64,000 nt of DNA, from positions 2,356,001 through 2,420,000 of the forward strand of contig NZ_CP138921.1 in the NCBI RefSeq assembly GCF_047124445.1. The letters run 5' to 3'. Positions 1 through 7,505 of this stretch are shown here, piece by piece. The notes beneath the pieces are model-generated. The model made no database searches. It was not told the DNA's origin and saw nothing but the letters and a program-made list of their open reading frames with translations. Within the stretch, counting starts at the first letter, position 1, and every line of letters begins with the position of its first letter. The translations under genes and the position numbers were made by a program. This DNA is from Shimia sp047124445 (GTDB taxonomy: Bacteria; Pseudomonadota; Alphaproteobacteria; Rhodobacterales; Rhodobacteraceae).

Positions 1-1
1 C

Positions 2-790
2 AAGCCAAAATCCCATGGCCGCCTGTCCATCTCCGCCTCGCTCAAACCGCGCGAGCTGATCACCCACAATCCGCGCCTGTCCAAAGTCTGGTCGGCCCGC
101 ATTATTACCCTGTTTCCCGACGCATTTCCCGGCGTCCTGGGCGAAAGCCTCACCGGCAAGGCGCTCAAGGACGGCAAGTGGCAGATCGAAACCACCAACC
201 TGCGCGACTTTGGCCTGACCAAACACCGCAATGTGGATGACACCCCGGCTGGCGGCGGCGCGGGCATGGTGCTGCGCCCCGACGTACTTGGACCGGCAAT
301 TGAACACACCATGCGCGGCGCTCGTGGCAACTGGCCATTGGTCTACCTTTCCCCACGCGGGCGTCGGTTCGACCAAAAAATGGCCCGCGCCTGGTCTCAA
401 GCCGATGGCATCACCATGCTCTGTGGCCGCTTTGAAGGTGTCGATCAGCGCGTATTGGACCACTACAACATTCAGGAAGTAAGCCTCGGCGACTTTGTCC
501 TCACCGGTGGCGAGATCGCCGCGCAAGCTATGATCGACGCCACCGTGCGTCTGCTGCCGTCTGTGCTCGGCAACGCTGACAGCATCGAGGACGAAAGCCA
601 CTCCAACGGCCTTTTGGAGCACCCGCAATACACCAAGCCCGCCGAATGGAACGGCCACAAAATCCCAGATGTGCTGATGTCCGGCCACCACGCCAACATC
701 GAAAAATGGCGCCACCAAATGGCCGAGGACATCACCAAGGCCCGCCGCCCGGACATGTGGGCTGCTTATGGGGCCGACGAGGACAATTAA
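2..790 (+). CDS. trmD: tRNA (guanine37-N1)-methyltransferase, 3' part
   Basis: This enzyme uses S-adenosylmethionine to methylate G37 beside the anticodon, which prevents frameshifting. The frame is already open at base 2, so the start lies upstream of the window; 262 residues are visible. They carry the SPOUT trefoil-knot signatures LSPRGRRFDQ, LCGRFEGVDQR and EVSLGDFVLTGGE in the expected order. An extra stretch (ISASLKPRELIT) precedes the usual start of the fold (ITLFP), so the protein has an N-terminal extension. Its place ahead of rplS and rpmE fits the usual ribosome-linked neighbourhood, although accessory genes intervene here. The identification is firm. Confidence 0.96.
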   Translation, partial: KPKSHGRLSISASLKPRELITHNPRLSKVWSARIITLFPDAFPGVLGESLTGKALKDGKWQIETTNLRDFGLTKHRNVDDTPAGGGAGMVLRPDVLGPAIEHTMRGARGNWPLVYLSPRGRRFDQKMARAWSQADGITMLCGRFEGVDQRVLDHYNIQEVSLGDFVLTGGEIAAQAMIDATVRLLPSVLGNADSIEDESHSNGLLEHPQYTKPAEWNGHKIPDVLMSGHHANIEKWRHQMAEDITKARRPDMWAAYGADEDN

Positions 791-862
791 CCAAGTCCTT
801 GCGCCCCGGCCCCAACCCATGTTTTTGTTCCCGCATCACAATTCTGAACAGGGACCACAGAC

Positions 863-1198
863 ATGGCCGCCAAATTCGAGCTCTACACCGACAAAGCTGG
901 TGAATTCCGTTTCCGCCTGAAAGCAGGCAACGGCGAGAACATCCTCGCTTCCGAAGGCTACAAGCAGAAAGCCAGCTGTGAAAACGGCATTGCATCGGTG
1001 CAGAAAAACGCCGCTGACGAGGCGCGCTACGAGCGCAAAGAAACCGCCTCCGGCAAGTTCATGTTCAACCTGAAAGCCACCAACGGTCAGGTCATCGGCA
1101 CCTCGCAGAGCTACACCAGCGCCTCCGGCCGCGACAACGGCATTGAAAGCGTCATGCGCAACGCGCCTGAGGCTGCTGTGGTCGAAATCGACGACTAA
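863..1198 (+). CDS. YegP-like DUF1508 protein with two repeats
   Basis: A 111-residue protein built of two copies of the DUF1508 (YegP) module, about residues 5-50 and 55-102. Each copy has the pattern FELY/RYER, FRFRLKAGNGE or FMFNLKATNGQ, then a Ser-rich turn and a NGIESV helix. Family members are small soluble alpha/beta proteins of unknown biochemical role, usually one or two modules long, so the length is normal. It lies 72 bases after trmD on the same strand and converges with the lysozyme-like gene. The family call is good; the function is unknown. Confidence 0.9.
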   Translation: MAAKFELYTDKAGEFRFRLKAGNGENILASEGYKQKASCENGIASVQKNAADEARYERKETASGKFMFNLKATNGQVIGTSQSYTSASGRDNGIESVMRNAPEAAVVEIDD

Positions 1199-1219
1199 GC
1201 CCAAGACACGGCGAGCGGG

Positions 1220-2047
1220 TCACCGGCCCTCTCGCCACCGCACCCAGGCTTCTGGACTGCCGCGAAACACGTTGATGTCCACCTTGCCTGCAACCCCGGG
1301 CACCAGCCCCGTCCCCGTATATTGCCAGAACGTCCAGCGCGCGCCGGGATAAACCTTTTGCGGGTGCCCAGCGACCGAGCGCAGCCAGAACTCCGTGCCG
1401 CCCAACGTGCCAATGCCGGTGTCCTGGAAAAAATCCACCGTCGTGTAGACAATCGGCCGCCGCCCGTAGTGCGCTTCCAAAATCGACAAGAATTTGCGCG
1501 CCTCGCTGCGCACCTTGCTGCCACTGGGCCGCAACCGGCATGTGCGCGACTGCGGCGTCCACTCCATGTCCAACACATGTGGCAACGGCGCGCCACTCGG
1601 CACGTTCTTTATAAACCATGCCGCCTGCTCTTCGGCTGGGCGACAGAAATAATAGTAGTGATAGCCACTCCACGGGATTCCCGCGCGCGCGGCCCCGGCG
1701 CGATGTGTGTCAAACAGCGGGTCCGCCAGATCCCCGCCTTCCGTGGCTTTCAGAAATGCAAAACTGACCCCGGCCCGCCGCGCCTCCTGCCAGTTGATGC
1801 TGGTTTGCCAGCGCGACACATCAATGCCATGCACCGGATAAGTCTCCGGTGGCCGCCGGTCCCACTCATGTGGATCAGCATCGCCAAATGTCGGATAGGT
1901 CACCACCTGCGCTGCCAAAGCCCGCACCCGCGCGGCCTCTTCCGCGGCTGCTTGCTGTGCGGCCTGAGCCGCTGGACCCTCCGGCACCGACCGGCCACAG
2001 CTCGCAACAACCAACAACGCCAACAAACCTGTCTTGAAAACCCGCAT
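1220..2047 (-). CDS. GH25-family lysozyme-like lipoprotein
   Basis: A probable peptidoglycan-cleaving glycoside hydrolase of family 25 (muramidase type). The start at 2047 gives a lipoprotein signal with lipobox VAS-Cys17; a longer frame begins five codons earlier but breaks the signal. After a linker of about 50 residues comes the GH25 barrel with GIDVSRWQ (catalytic Asp strand), FAFLKATEGG, GYHYYYF and the acidic VLDMEW motif. At 275 residues it holds one catalytic domain and no visible cell-wall-binding repeats. The protein should be anchored in a membrane facing the periplasm, suggesting a role in envelope remodelling rather than secretion. Confidence 0.9.
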   Translation of the reverse strand: MRVFKTGLLALLVVASCGRSVPEGPAAQAAQQAAAEEAARVRALAAQVVTYPTFGDADPHEWDRRPPETYPVHGIDVSRWQTSINWQEARRAGVSFAFLKATEGGDLADPLFDTHRAGAARAGIPWSGYHYYYFCRPAEEQAAWFIKNVPSGAPLPHVLDMEWTPQSRTCRLRPSGSKVRSEARKFLSILEAHYGRRPIVYTTVDFFQDTGIGTLGGTEFWLRSVAGHPQKVYPGARWTFWQYTGTGLVPGVAGKVDINVFRGSPEAWVRWREGR

Positions 2048-2138
2048 CTCACACCTGACCAAACCACTGCGCCCCCTCAGTAAACCGAGAGAGCGCCGCG
2101 TTTGGCAAGCAAAGCTTTCCTAAAAAGCGATGCCCCGC

Positions 2139-2528
2139 CTATGCTGCCTTTTTTGCCGCCAAAAATGCTTCTTTGGCCTGATGCCCCTTCAAGGCTGGCA
2201 GGCCAATCGCATGGACACTCAAAACGCCCAGTTTGTTAAGCGCCGCAAACACCAGTGCATCCATGAACCAGGCGATTGGCGTGCCTAGACTACCCCAGAA
2301 CGCAGGCAACTCAGCAAAGCCTGCAAACAGGTAATTGCCCGTCGCGGCATGCACCGCCAGCCCGATCCAGAACCCGGCGCAGTAGGGACACCGCCATTGT
2401 TCATAAAGCGTCTGCAAGGGGTGTGGCAGCAGCTTGAGCGCGCGCGTGAACCACGTACCCCAATGCGGCAGGTGCTCCCAAAACAATTGGTGTATCGCGA
2501 TCCCCAACAAGAGGTTTTCTATCGCCAT
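2139..2528 (-). CDS. small membrane protein with CPYCAGFW motif
   Basis: A 129-residue hydrophobic protein. It has a likely first membrane segment near residues 2-20, a central CPYCAGFWIGLAVHA segment, and a third hydrophobic stretch around FWGSLGTPIAWFMDALVFAAL. A Cys-x-x-Cys next to GFW at a membrane boundary resembles DUF1360-type proteins, but I cannot confirm the family. It follows a MarR regulator on the same strand after 71 bases, and a MarR-type palindrome lies just before it, so the pair is probably one regulatory unit. Function unknown. Confidence 0.75.
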   Translation of the reverse strand: MAIENLLLGIAIHQLFWEHLPHWGTWFTRALKLLPHPLQTLYEQWRCPYCAGFWIGLAVHAATGNYLFAGFAELPAFWGSLGTPIAWFMDALVFAALNKLGVLSVHAIGLPALKGHQAKEAFLAAKKAA

Positions 2529-2543
2529 GATCGTCTCCTTTAT

Positions 2544-2560
2544 TTAGTTTGCCTAACTTA
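2544..2560. promoter_or_regulatory. candidate MarR operator before the CPYC membrane gene
   Basis: An imperfect palindrome TTAGTTTGCCTAACTTA lies 16 bases before the membrane-protein start. Its half sites (TAGTT and AACT) match the palindrome upstream of the neighbouring marR gene, which suggests the same regulator binds both. Read by eye only. Confidence 0.45.
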
Positions 2561-2599
2561 CTTTATGTGCAGTACTTGAAACCCAGTCGACCTTCTGCC

Positions 2600-2995
2600 C
2601 TATAGGCTCAGGGTGTCACCAATCTCGTCTTTGATCTGCGTAGCAATCTGCTCATAGACCCGCGCGCCCCGGGCCAGCTTCACCTGCCCCTCCGGTGTCA
2701 GCACGATGTGCTGTGCCCGCGCGTCCATCATGCATTGGAACCGGGTCACCCAACCCCGTGCTTCCAGCTTGGAAATCATTGTGCTCGCGCTGGCCTTGGT
2801 CACCCCAAGCGCATCAACGATGTCCTGCAAATGCTGGCCGTGTTTGTCCTCAAACCGCTGAAGGTCCGCCTGTTCCTGCACCGCACTCAGATACTCAAAC
2901 TCGCTGAAACTCAGTTCCAGGTCCCGCGCTGCCTTGGCCCAGGCCCGATGACAGGCTTGATGCACCTTCTGCAGTTTTTTGGCGAGGTCTGACAT
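2600..2995 (-). CDS. MarR-family transcriptional regulator
   Basis: A 131-residue winged-helix repressor of the MarR type. The reading helix lies around DALGVTKASASTMISKLEARG (about residues 62-82), followed by the wing at WVTRFQCMMDARAQHIVLTPEG. An N-terminal helix (LQKVHQACHRAWAKAARDLELS) and a C-terminal helix would form the dimer interface. It is upstream of, and on the same strand as, the CPYC membrane gene. A palindrome of ATAGTT-N9-AACTAT stands 12 bases before its start, which suggests autoregulation. The ligand is unknown. Confidence 0.92.
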   Translation of the reverse strand: MSDLAKKLQKVHQACHRAWAKAARDLELSFSEFEYLSAVQEQADLQRFEDKHGQHLQDIVDALGVTKASASTMISKLEARGWVTRFQCMMDARAQHIVLTPEGQVKLARGARVYEQIATQIKDEIGDTLSL

Positions 2996-3006
2996 GCGAA
3001 TCCAAT

Positions 3007-3027
3007 ATAGTTCGCCAAGCTAACTAT
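3007..3027. promoter_or_regulatory. candidate MarR operator before marR
   Basis: A perfect inverted repeat ATAGTT-N9-AACTAT sits 12 bases before the marR start at 2995. This arm spacing is typical of MarR-family operators, and a related palindrome occurs before the downstream gene at 2544. I infer autoregulation. Confidence 0.55.
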
Positions 3028-3302
3028 TCAATTCCCCTCCCACTGTCAAACCCCTTGCACGCTTGGCCCATCTGCCCTAAACACCGCCTGTCCGCGGCTC
3101 TCATGAGTCGTTCGGGCCTGCTGTGCATTGCATGGGGCTTGGGTTTCTTCGCTCAAAACCGCAACAAAGCAGCAGAAGAAGACAAGAAAAGACGACCTGA
3201 CCCTCTGGCGGGCGCATCACGCGGACCCGGAAGAAGACCAAGAGTTCTGAGGTGCATCAAACCTTTGTGGGCCAAACCACAAGCATTATAGGAGATGATC
3301 CA
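3028..3302 (+). other. rplS leader region (marR-rplS intergenic, 307 bases in all)
   Basis: No convincing gene fills 2996-3302. The stretch must hold the divergent promoters and a leader for rplS. Directly before the ribosome binding site there is a hairpin, TTGTGG-N6-CCACAA at 3265-3282, and AGGAG follows at 3290-3294. A 78-codon open frame (3055-3291) has no good ribosome binding site and ends in the leader, so I do not treat it as a gene. Ribosomal-protein leaders often fold for feedback control, which is a possible role here. Confidence 0.4.
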
Positions 3303-3677
3303 ATGGATCTGATCGCACAGCTCGAAGCGGAGCAGATTGCTGCGCTGGGGAAAGACATCCCCGATTTCAAAGCCGGTGACACCATCCGTGTTGGCTTTAA
3401 AGTGACCGAGGGTTCCCGCACCCGTGTGCAGAACTACGAAGGCGTCTGCATCAGCCGCAAAAACGGCTCCGGCATCGCTGGCTCGTTCACTGTTCGCAAA
3501 ATTTCCTTCGGCGAAGGCGTGGAGCGTGTGTTCCCGCTGCACTCCACCAACATCGACAGCATCACTGTTGTACGTCGTGGCCGTGTACGTCGCGCGAAAC
3601 TGTACTACCTGCGCTCCCGTCGTGGTAAGTCCGCGCGTATCGCAGAAGACACCAACTACAAGCCCAAAAAAGCGTAA
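3303..3677 (+). CDS. rplS: 50S ribosomal protein L19
   Basis: Ribosomal protein L19 of the large subunit, at the interface with the small subunit. The 124 residues begin MDLIAQLEAEQ and carry the family signature: the DTIRVGFKVTEGSRTRVQNYEGV beta section, then GIAGSFTVRKISFGEGVERVFPLHS and the basic tail VVRRGRVRRAKLYYLRSRRGKSARI. The start at 3303 is chosen over an in-frame codon at 3252 because AGGAG lies eight bases before it and the product then has family length. rpmE follows after 11 bases. Confidence 0.98.
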   Translation: MDLIAQLEAEQIAALGKDIPDFKAGDTIRVGFKVTEGSRTRVQNYEGVCISRKNGSGIAGSFTVRKISFGEGVERVFPLHSTNIDSITVVRRGRVRRAKLYYLRSRRGKSARIAEDTNYKPKKA

Positions 3678-3688
3678 GGAGTGGTCTC

Positions 3689-3910
3689 ATGAAAAAAGAT
3701 ACCCATCCCGATTACCACTTCATCGACGTGAAAATGACCGATGGCACCATCATCAAGATGCGTTCCACCTACGGCAACGAAGGCGACACTCTGGCGCTCG
3801 ACGTGGACCCATCTGTGCACCCGGCATGGAACGGTGGCTCCACCCGCCTGATGGACGCCGGCGGCCGCGTGTCCAAGTTCAAAAAGAAATACGAAGGCCT
3901 GGGCTTCTAA
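3689..3910 (+). CDS. rpmE: 50S ribosomal protein L31, zinc-free type
   Basis: Ribosomal protein L31, 73 residues, beginning MKKDTHPDYHFIDVKMTDG and ending KFKKKYEGLGF. It has no Cys-x-x-Cys zinc ribbon, so it is the zinc-independent form. In many bacteria this form sits beside a second, zinc-binding paralogue elsewhere, but none is visible in this window. It is translated right after rplS (11-base gap, with AAGGAG before the start) and a strong terminator follows at 4034. Confidence 0.97.
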   Translation: MKKDTHPDYHFIDVKMTDGTIIKMRSTYGNEGDTLALDVDPSVHPAWNGGSTRLMDAGGRVSKFKKKYEGLGF

Positions 3911-3912
3911 AG

Positions 3913-4008
3913 CATTTAGCGTTCAAAACGACAAAAACGGATCGCTTTTCGCGTTCGACCGTAAGGGAGAGACAGCGAACAAGCGATACAAGTCGAACGC
4001 AAAGTGCT
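3913..4008. repeat. imperfect inverted repeats after rpmE
   Basis: The 380-base gap 3911-4290 opens with a region of nested inverted repeats. GCGTTCGAC (3951-3959) pairs perfectly with GTCGAACGC (3992-4000). The outer arms AGCATTTAGCGTTC (3911-3924) and GAACGCAAAGTGCT (3995-4008) pair imperfectly and share the right arm, so alternative folds are possible. It may be a dispersed extragenic palindrome or an mRNA 3' structure. The rest of the gap (4067-4290) shows nothing beyond a promoter region for the next gene. Confidence 0.45.
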
Positions 4009-4033
4009 CTAAGCTTAGCTGCATTCGTTACAG

Positions 4034-4064
4034 AAACGCCGCCTCCCTCGGGGCGGCGTTTTTT
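4034..4064 (+). terminator. intrinsic terminator of rplS-rpmE
   Basis: A 10-bp stem AAACGCCGCC / GGCGGCGTTT (4034-4043 with 4052-4061) with an eight-base loop is followed by a run of T. This is a classical Rho-independent terminator on the plus strand. Confidence 0.9.
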
Positions 4065-4290
4065 GTTGGGCACCAGCCGGTTCCCAACGCCCCCTAGGTC
4101 CCACCGAGCACGCCCTCCCCCCAAGCACGCCCAAAACACGCGGAAACATAGTGTTTCCCACCGAAAAACCGCTTTTTCTCGAAAATTCAGCGCTTATGTG
4201 GCACGCTCCTTCCAATTCCTAAAGTGCAACAGAAAACACCACTGCCGTTTTGGGTCGTGGTCCGTTCAATAATTAGGGGGAGGCACTGCC

Positions 4291-5154
4291 ATGCCAATTG
4301 AATCCAAAGTGTTTACTTACGAGTTAGACGGATTGGCTTATACCGTCATGGTTTACGAAGAGGATGGCTCCATTTTTGCCGACATCACTGTCGATGAAGG
4401 CGCGATGGACGTGAATGCGGTCTACTTTGGCGACGACGATTTTTCCGGTGACAGCGAGTCCCTCGCAGGGCCACTCAACATGAATGGCGTGCGGCTAGAA
4501 GGTGAACGCGTTCAATGGGATGAGGCGGCTCAACTCAGCGACCCAGGGCTGGGCCCGGAAGGGGAAGATAAAGAAACCTACCTGACCGAAGGCGACTCGC
4601 TTACAATTGAGCTCAACGCCGATAGCCTGGATGACATCGACATCTTTGGTATTCGGGCCACATCGACAACCACAGACTCCGGTTCAATCAAAGCCGTGTC
4701 CGATGACCCGGAAGAACCGGAGGAGCCAGAAGAGCCCCTCATCGAGAAAGTCGGCTTTGGATATGAGCTTAACGAAGACGGTGTCATCACAGATGGCTAC
4801 TACTTCGGCGCAGATGACCTGCCCGAGGGCAGCGAGCCAACTTTCGCAAATTACCTCAGCCATTTTGAGGACGGCGTCGGCGGTGATGTCACATCTTTGG
4901 AAGCCATCGCATTCTTCGAGTTCCACGAAGATGGGTACCCGGTCGAACTGTTCCGGATCGAAGCACCAGAAGGCGGTTTTGCGGATTCTGATGAGATTTT
5001 GGCCGCATATGACGAGGCCGTCGAAAACGGTGCCTTTGGCGACGCTGGTGCAGAGGATGATCCCTTAGCACTTTTGGCCACTCTGGAGCCCGAAGACTTG
5101 GAGCCTGAAGCCACAGGCGAGGCCGAAGATGAAATGGAAGATGTATTGGCTTAG
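4291..5154 (+). CDS. very acidic protein of unknown function
   Basis: A 287-residue protein I do not recognise. It is extremely rich in Asp and Glu and poor in Lys and Arg, and it has no signal peptide or membrane segment. Two related halves seem present: residues about 1-130, with YFGDDDFSGDSES, and about 148-250, with YYFGADDLPEGSEP. A Pro/Glu linker (DDPEEPEEPEEP, about 137-148) joins them. The start has GGGGGAGG ten bases upstream. No RTX nonapeptide (GGxGxD) is visible, so type I secretion is only a guess based on acidity. It stands alone between two terminator-like structures. Confidence 0.8.
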   Translation: MPIESKVFTYELDGLAYTVMVYEEDGSIFADITVDEGAMDVNAVYFGDDDFSGDSESLAGPLNMNGVRLEGERVQWDEAAQLSDPGLGPEGEDKETYLTEGDSLTIELNADSLDDIDIFGIRATSTTTDSGSIKAVSDDPEEPEEPEEPLIEKVGFGYELNEDGVITDGYYFGADDLPEGSEPTFANYLSHFEDGVGGDVTSLEAIAFFEFHEDGYPVELFRIEAPEGGFADSDEILAAYDEAVENGAFGDAGAEDDPLALLATLEPEDLEPEATGEAEDEMEDVLA

Positions 5155-5177
5155 CGGCCCTTGTCACAACCACAGCA

Positions 5178-5203
5178 AAGGGCGGAGCCAAGGCTTCGCC
5201 CTT
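5178..5203. terminator. shared hairpin between convergent genes
   Basis: AAGGGCGGAGCC pairs with GGCTTCGCCCTT (5192-5203) through one G-T wobble, with a two-base loop at the centre. It lies between the acidic-protein gene and the convergent MFS gene and could stop both. No long T run follows on either strand. Confidence 0.55.
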
Positions 5204-5215
5204 CTGGTTCCTAGC

Positions 5216-6427
5216 TTAGCTCATCACCACCCGCGCGCCCCGCGTGCGCAGCAGGATCATGCCCATGATGGCAATATTCAGCGCATTCCAGGCAATGCCA
5301 TTCACAAAGGCCAGCTCATAGCTGCCACTCACGTCGTAGATCCAACCCGACATCCAGCCGCCCAGCGCCATGCCCAGAATGGTCGCCATCATCACAAAAC
5401 CAACCCGGCTACCGGCCTCTTTGGAGGGCATATACTCCCGCACGACCAGCGCATAAGCGGGCACAATCCCGCCCTGCGCCAAGCCAAAGGCGAGACTGAC
5501 CAAATACAACGGCACCAACCCGTCAAACGGCAGAAACAGGAACAGCGCGCCCATCTGCAAAATTGAGCCAATCAACAGCGTCAGCACCCCGCCCAGCTTA
5601 TCTGCCACCAACCCGCTGATCAGACGACTAACCACCCCGCCCATCAACATCAGTGCCAACATCTCCGCACCCACAGCCGCACCATAGCCAAGGTCCACGC
5701 AGAAGCTCACGATATGCACCTGCGGCATGCTCATCGCCACGCAACAGCCAATCCCGGCCAGCCCCAAAATCCACATCAACGGCGCGGGCTTAAACGGCGC
5801 CCCAGCTTGGCGCGCCTGCGCCGCGCTGTCCTGTGCCGCCAAAGCCTCCGCTGGCACTTTGGGACGCAATAGAAACGCCAGCGGCACCACTGCCACCACG
5901 GTCATCACGGCCAGCACCACAAACACCGCGCGCCAGCCATGGGTGCTCAACACGCCACTCAGCAACACCGGCCAGATCGCGCCGGACAGGTAGTTGCCAC
6001 TGGCCGCAATTGCCACCGCAACTCCGCGCCGCTTCTGAAACCACAGCGACACATCCGCAATCAGCGGTCCAAAGCCCACCGCCGTGCCAAAGCCCAAAAA
6101 CAGATGCACAAACGAGAGCATCAGTACCGAGCCACTCACCGCCGCCGCCCCATAGCTCACCGCACTGAGCACCGCCGCGCCAATCAACGCCTTGGTCACA
6201 CCCCAGCGGTCTACAGCTTGCCCAATAGCAAAATTGCCCAACGCAAAACCAATCATGGTCAGCACATAGGGCAGCGAGGCATCCGCCCGATCGATGCCAA
6301 ACTCCTCCTGCACCGCAGGCATCACCACAATCACCGCCCACATGCCGACATTGGCAAAAACCCCGATCACCAAGGTGATGGCGAGGCGGATCCAGCTGTA
6401 GCGGCTATCAAGAACGGGATGTGTCAT
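5216..6427 (-). CDS. MFS transporter, monocarboxylate/oxalate-formate-like
   Basis: A 403-residue major facilitator with 12 predicted hydrophobic segments. Segment pattern and motifs such as QEEFGIDRADASLPYVLTMIG, AVDRWGVTKAL and FQKRRGVAVAIAASGNYLSG recall the monocarboxylate porter / oxalate-formate antiporter branch, which exchanges small organic acids across the inner membrane. The substrate cannot be read from sequence. It converges with the acidic-protein gene and is divergent from a DUF4345 gene. A second carrier of the same general type is at 60383. Confidence 0.9.
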   Translation of the reverse strand: MTHPVLDSRYSWIRLAITLVIGVFANVGMWAVIVVMPAVQEEFGIDRADASLPYVLTMIGFALGNFAIGQAVDRWGVTKALIGAAVLSAVSYGAAAVSGSVLMLSFVHLFLGFGTAVGFGPLIADVSLWFQKRRGVAVAIAASGNYLSGAIWPVLLSGVLSTHGWRAVFVVLAVMTVVAVVPLAFLLRPKVPAEALAAQDSAAQARQAGAPFKPAPLMWILGLAGIGCCVAMSMPQVHIVSFCVDLGYGAAVGAEMLALMLMGGVVSRLISGLVADKLGGVLTLLIGSILQMGALFLFLPFDGLVPLYLVSLAFGLAQGGIVPAYALVVREYMPSKEAGSRVGFVMMATILGMALGGWMSGWIYDVSGSYELAFVNGIAWNALNIAIMGMILLRTRGARVVMS

Positions 6428-6563
6428 GGCGCCACGCTAGGACGCACACGCGCAGGTGTATAGGGCCAGTCAGCGCCTTTCACGCGACGTCTGGCATACC
6501 GGACTGTCCGACTTAGCCCAGCACGCGTAAGGTGGCGCCACTTCCTAAACTCAGGAGTCTATT

Positions 6564-6938
6564 ATGTCTGCCCGTGTTGTTTTGCTTTTGGCAGCTCTAG
6601 GACTGCTTCCTATTGCCCTGTCCTATGGCGCAGCACCAACCAAAACTGTTCCGTATCTATTGGAGTTCCCAGTTGAAGGCACCAACCAAAGTCACGTGTT
6701 CCGCGCCATCATGGGGCTCTACTTTGCCAATCTGCTCTTCTGGATTGTAGGCGCGGCACGCCAACCGCTTCGGCGCGCGGCACTCTGGTCGCTGTTTCTG
6801 TTTATGACAGGCCTCGCCGCTGGTCGTATCCTGAGCCTGCTACTCGACGGTCTGCCAAACTTTTTGCTGCTATTCTACCTTGCTGCAGAACTTTTGTTTG
6901 CCGCACTCGCCCTCCATGCGCTGCGCAAAACCAACTAG
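6564..6938 (+). CDS. DUF4345-family membrane protein
   Basis: A 124-residue protein with about four hydrophobic segments (roughly residues 4-22, 46-64, 70-90 and 97-117). The segment HVFRAIMGLYFANLLFWIVGA followed by a short Arg-rich turn and GLAAGRILSLLLDGLP matches the DUF4345 pattern of small inner-membrane proteins. AGGAG stands eight bases before the start. It converges with the VOC gene five bases downstream. Function unknown. Confidence 0.85.
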   Translation: MSARVVLLLAALGLLPIALSYGAAPTKTVPYLLEFPVEGTNQSHVFRAIMGLYFANLLFWIVGAARQPLRRAALWSLFLFMTGLAAGRILSLLLDGLPNFLLLFYLAAELLFAALALHALRKTN

Positions 6939-6943
6939 CCGCG

Positions 6944-7360
6944 TCAGCCCACCTGCTGGTGCACCTCAATCACATTGCCCTCAGGATCCTGAAAAAACAC
7001 CTGATGCCACTCTTTGGCAAAGGCCGTGCCGTAATCTGAATACGGCACGCCATTCTCTTCCAGCACTTTCAGAAACGCCGGCAGGTCATCGGTGCGAAAG
7101 GCAATATGCCCGCGATCCACCGGGTTGATCACCTGCCCGTTGACAAAAGCCACATCCAGCCGCCGCTCCGCCAGATGCATCTGCATATCCCCATCGGTGG
7201 CAAAACGGATCTGCCCGTCATAGCCACTCTCGTTGTCCGCCTCCGTACGTGGAAACTCCTCTTGCGGAATATCGTCCAGCCCCAACACTTTGGTGTAGAA
7301 GTCATGCAGCCGATCCACATCCTTGGAGACAAAATTGATGTGGTGAAATTCGAGTTTCAT
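6944..7360 (-). CDS. VOC (glyoxalase/bleomycin-resistance) family protein
   Basis: A 138-residue vicinal-oxygen-chelate protein made of two beta-alpha-beta-beta-beta modules. The N-terminal module starts LEFHHINFVSKDVDRLHDFYTKVLGL; the second holds GHIAFRTDDLPAFLKVLEENG and ends FFQDPEGNVIEVHQ. His in the first strand, His in GHIAF and Glu in IEVH are the likely metal ligands. Start 7360 is preferred over a frame 34 codons longer because AGGAG lies ten bases before it. VOC proteins include isomerases, dioxygenases and thiol transferases; I cannot say which this is. Confidence 0.9.
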   Translation of the reverse strand: MKLEFHHINFVSKDVDRLHDFYTKVLGLDDIPQEEFPRTEADNESGYDGQIRFATDGDMQMHLAERRLDVAFVNGQVINPVDRGHIAFRTDDLPAFLKVLEENGVPYSDYGTAFAKEWHQVFFQDPEGNVIEVHQQVG

Positions 7361-7505
7361 GGGGCGGCTCCTGTGCGGCAATCTTGCGTTTCCCCGCATT
7401 GAGACAACACCAGTCGGGGAGCGCAAGTCCAAAACCTGAAAGGTCATAGAAAGGATCAACACAACGAGTGGTTGCGATCCACAAACAACGTCCTAAGCTC
7501 CGCCT

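Noticed and set aside
3055..3291. 78-codon plus-strand frame before rplS
   Set aside because: No ribosome binding site, basic low-complexity product, and it ends inside the leader hairpin region; more likely untranslated leader.
4291..5154. Acidic protein as an RTX toxin or adhesin
   Set aside because: No GGxGxD nonapeptide repeats, no C-terminal secretion signal I can recognise, and no type I secretion genes nearby.
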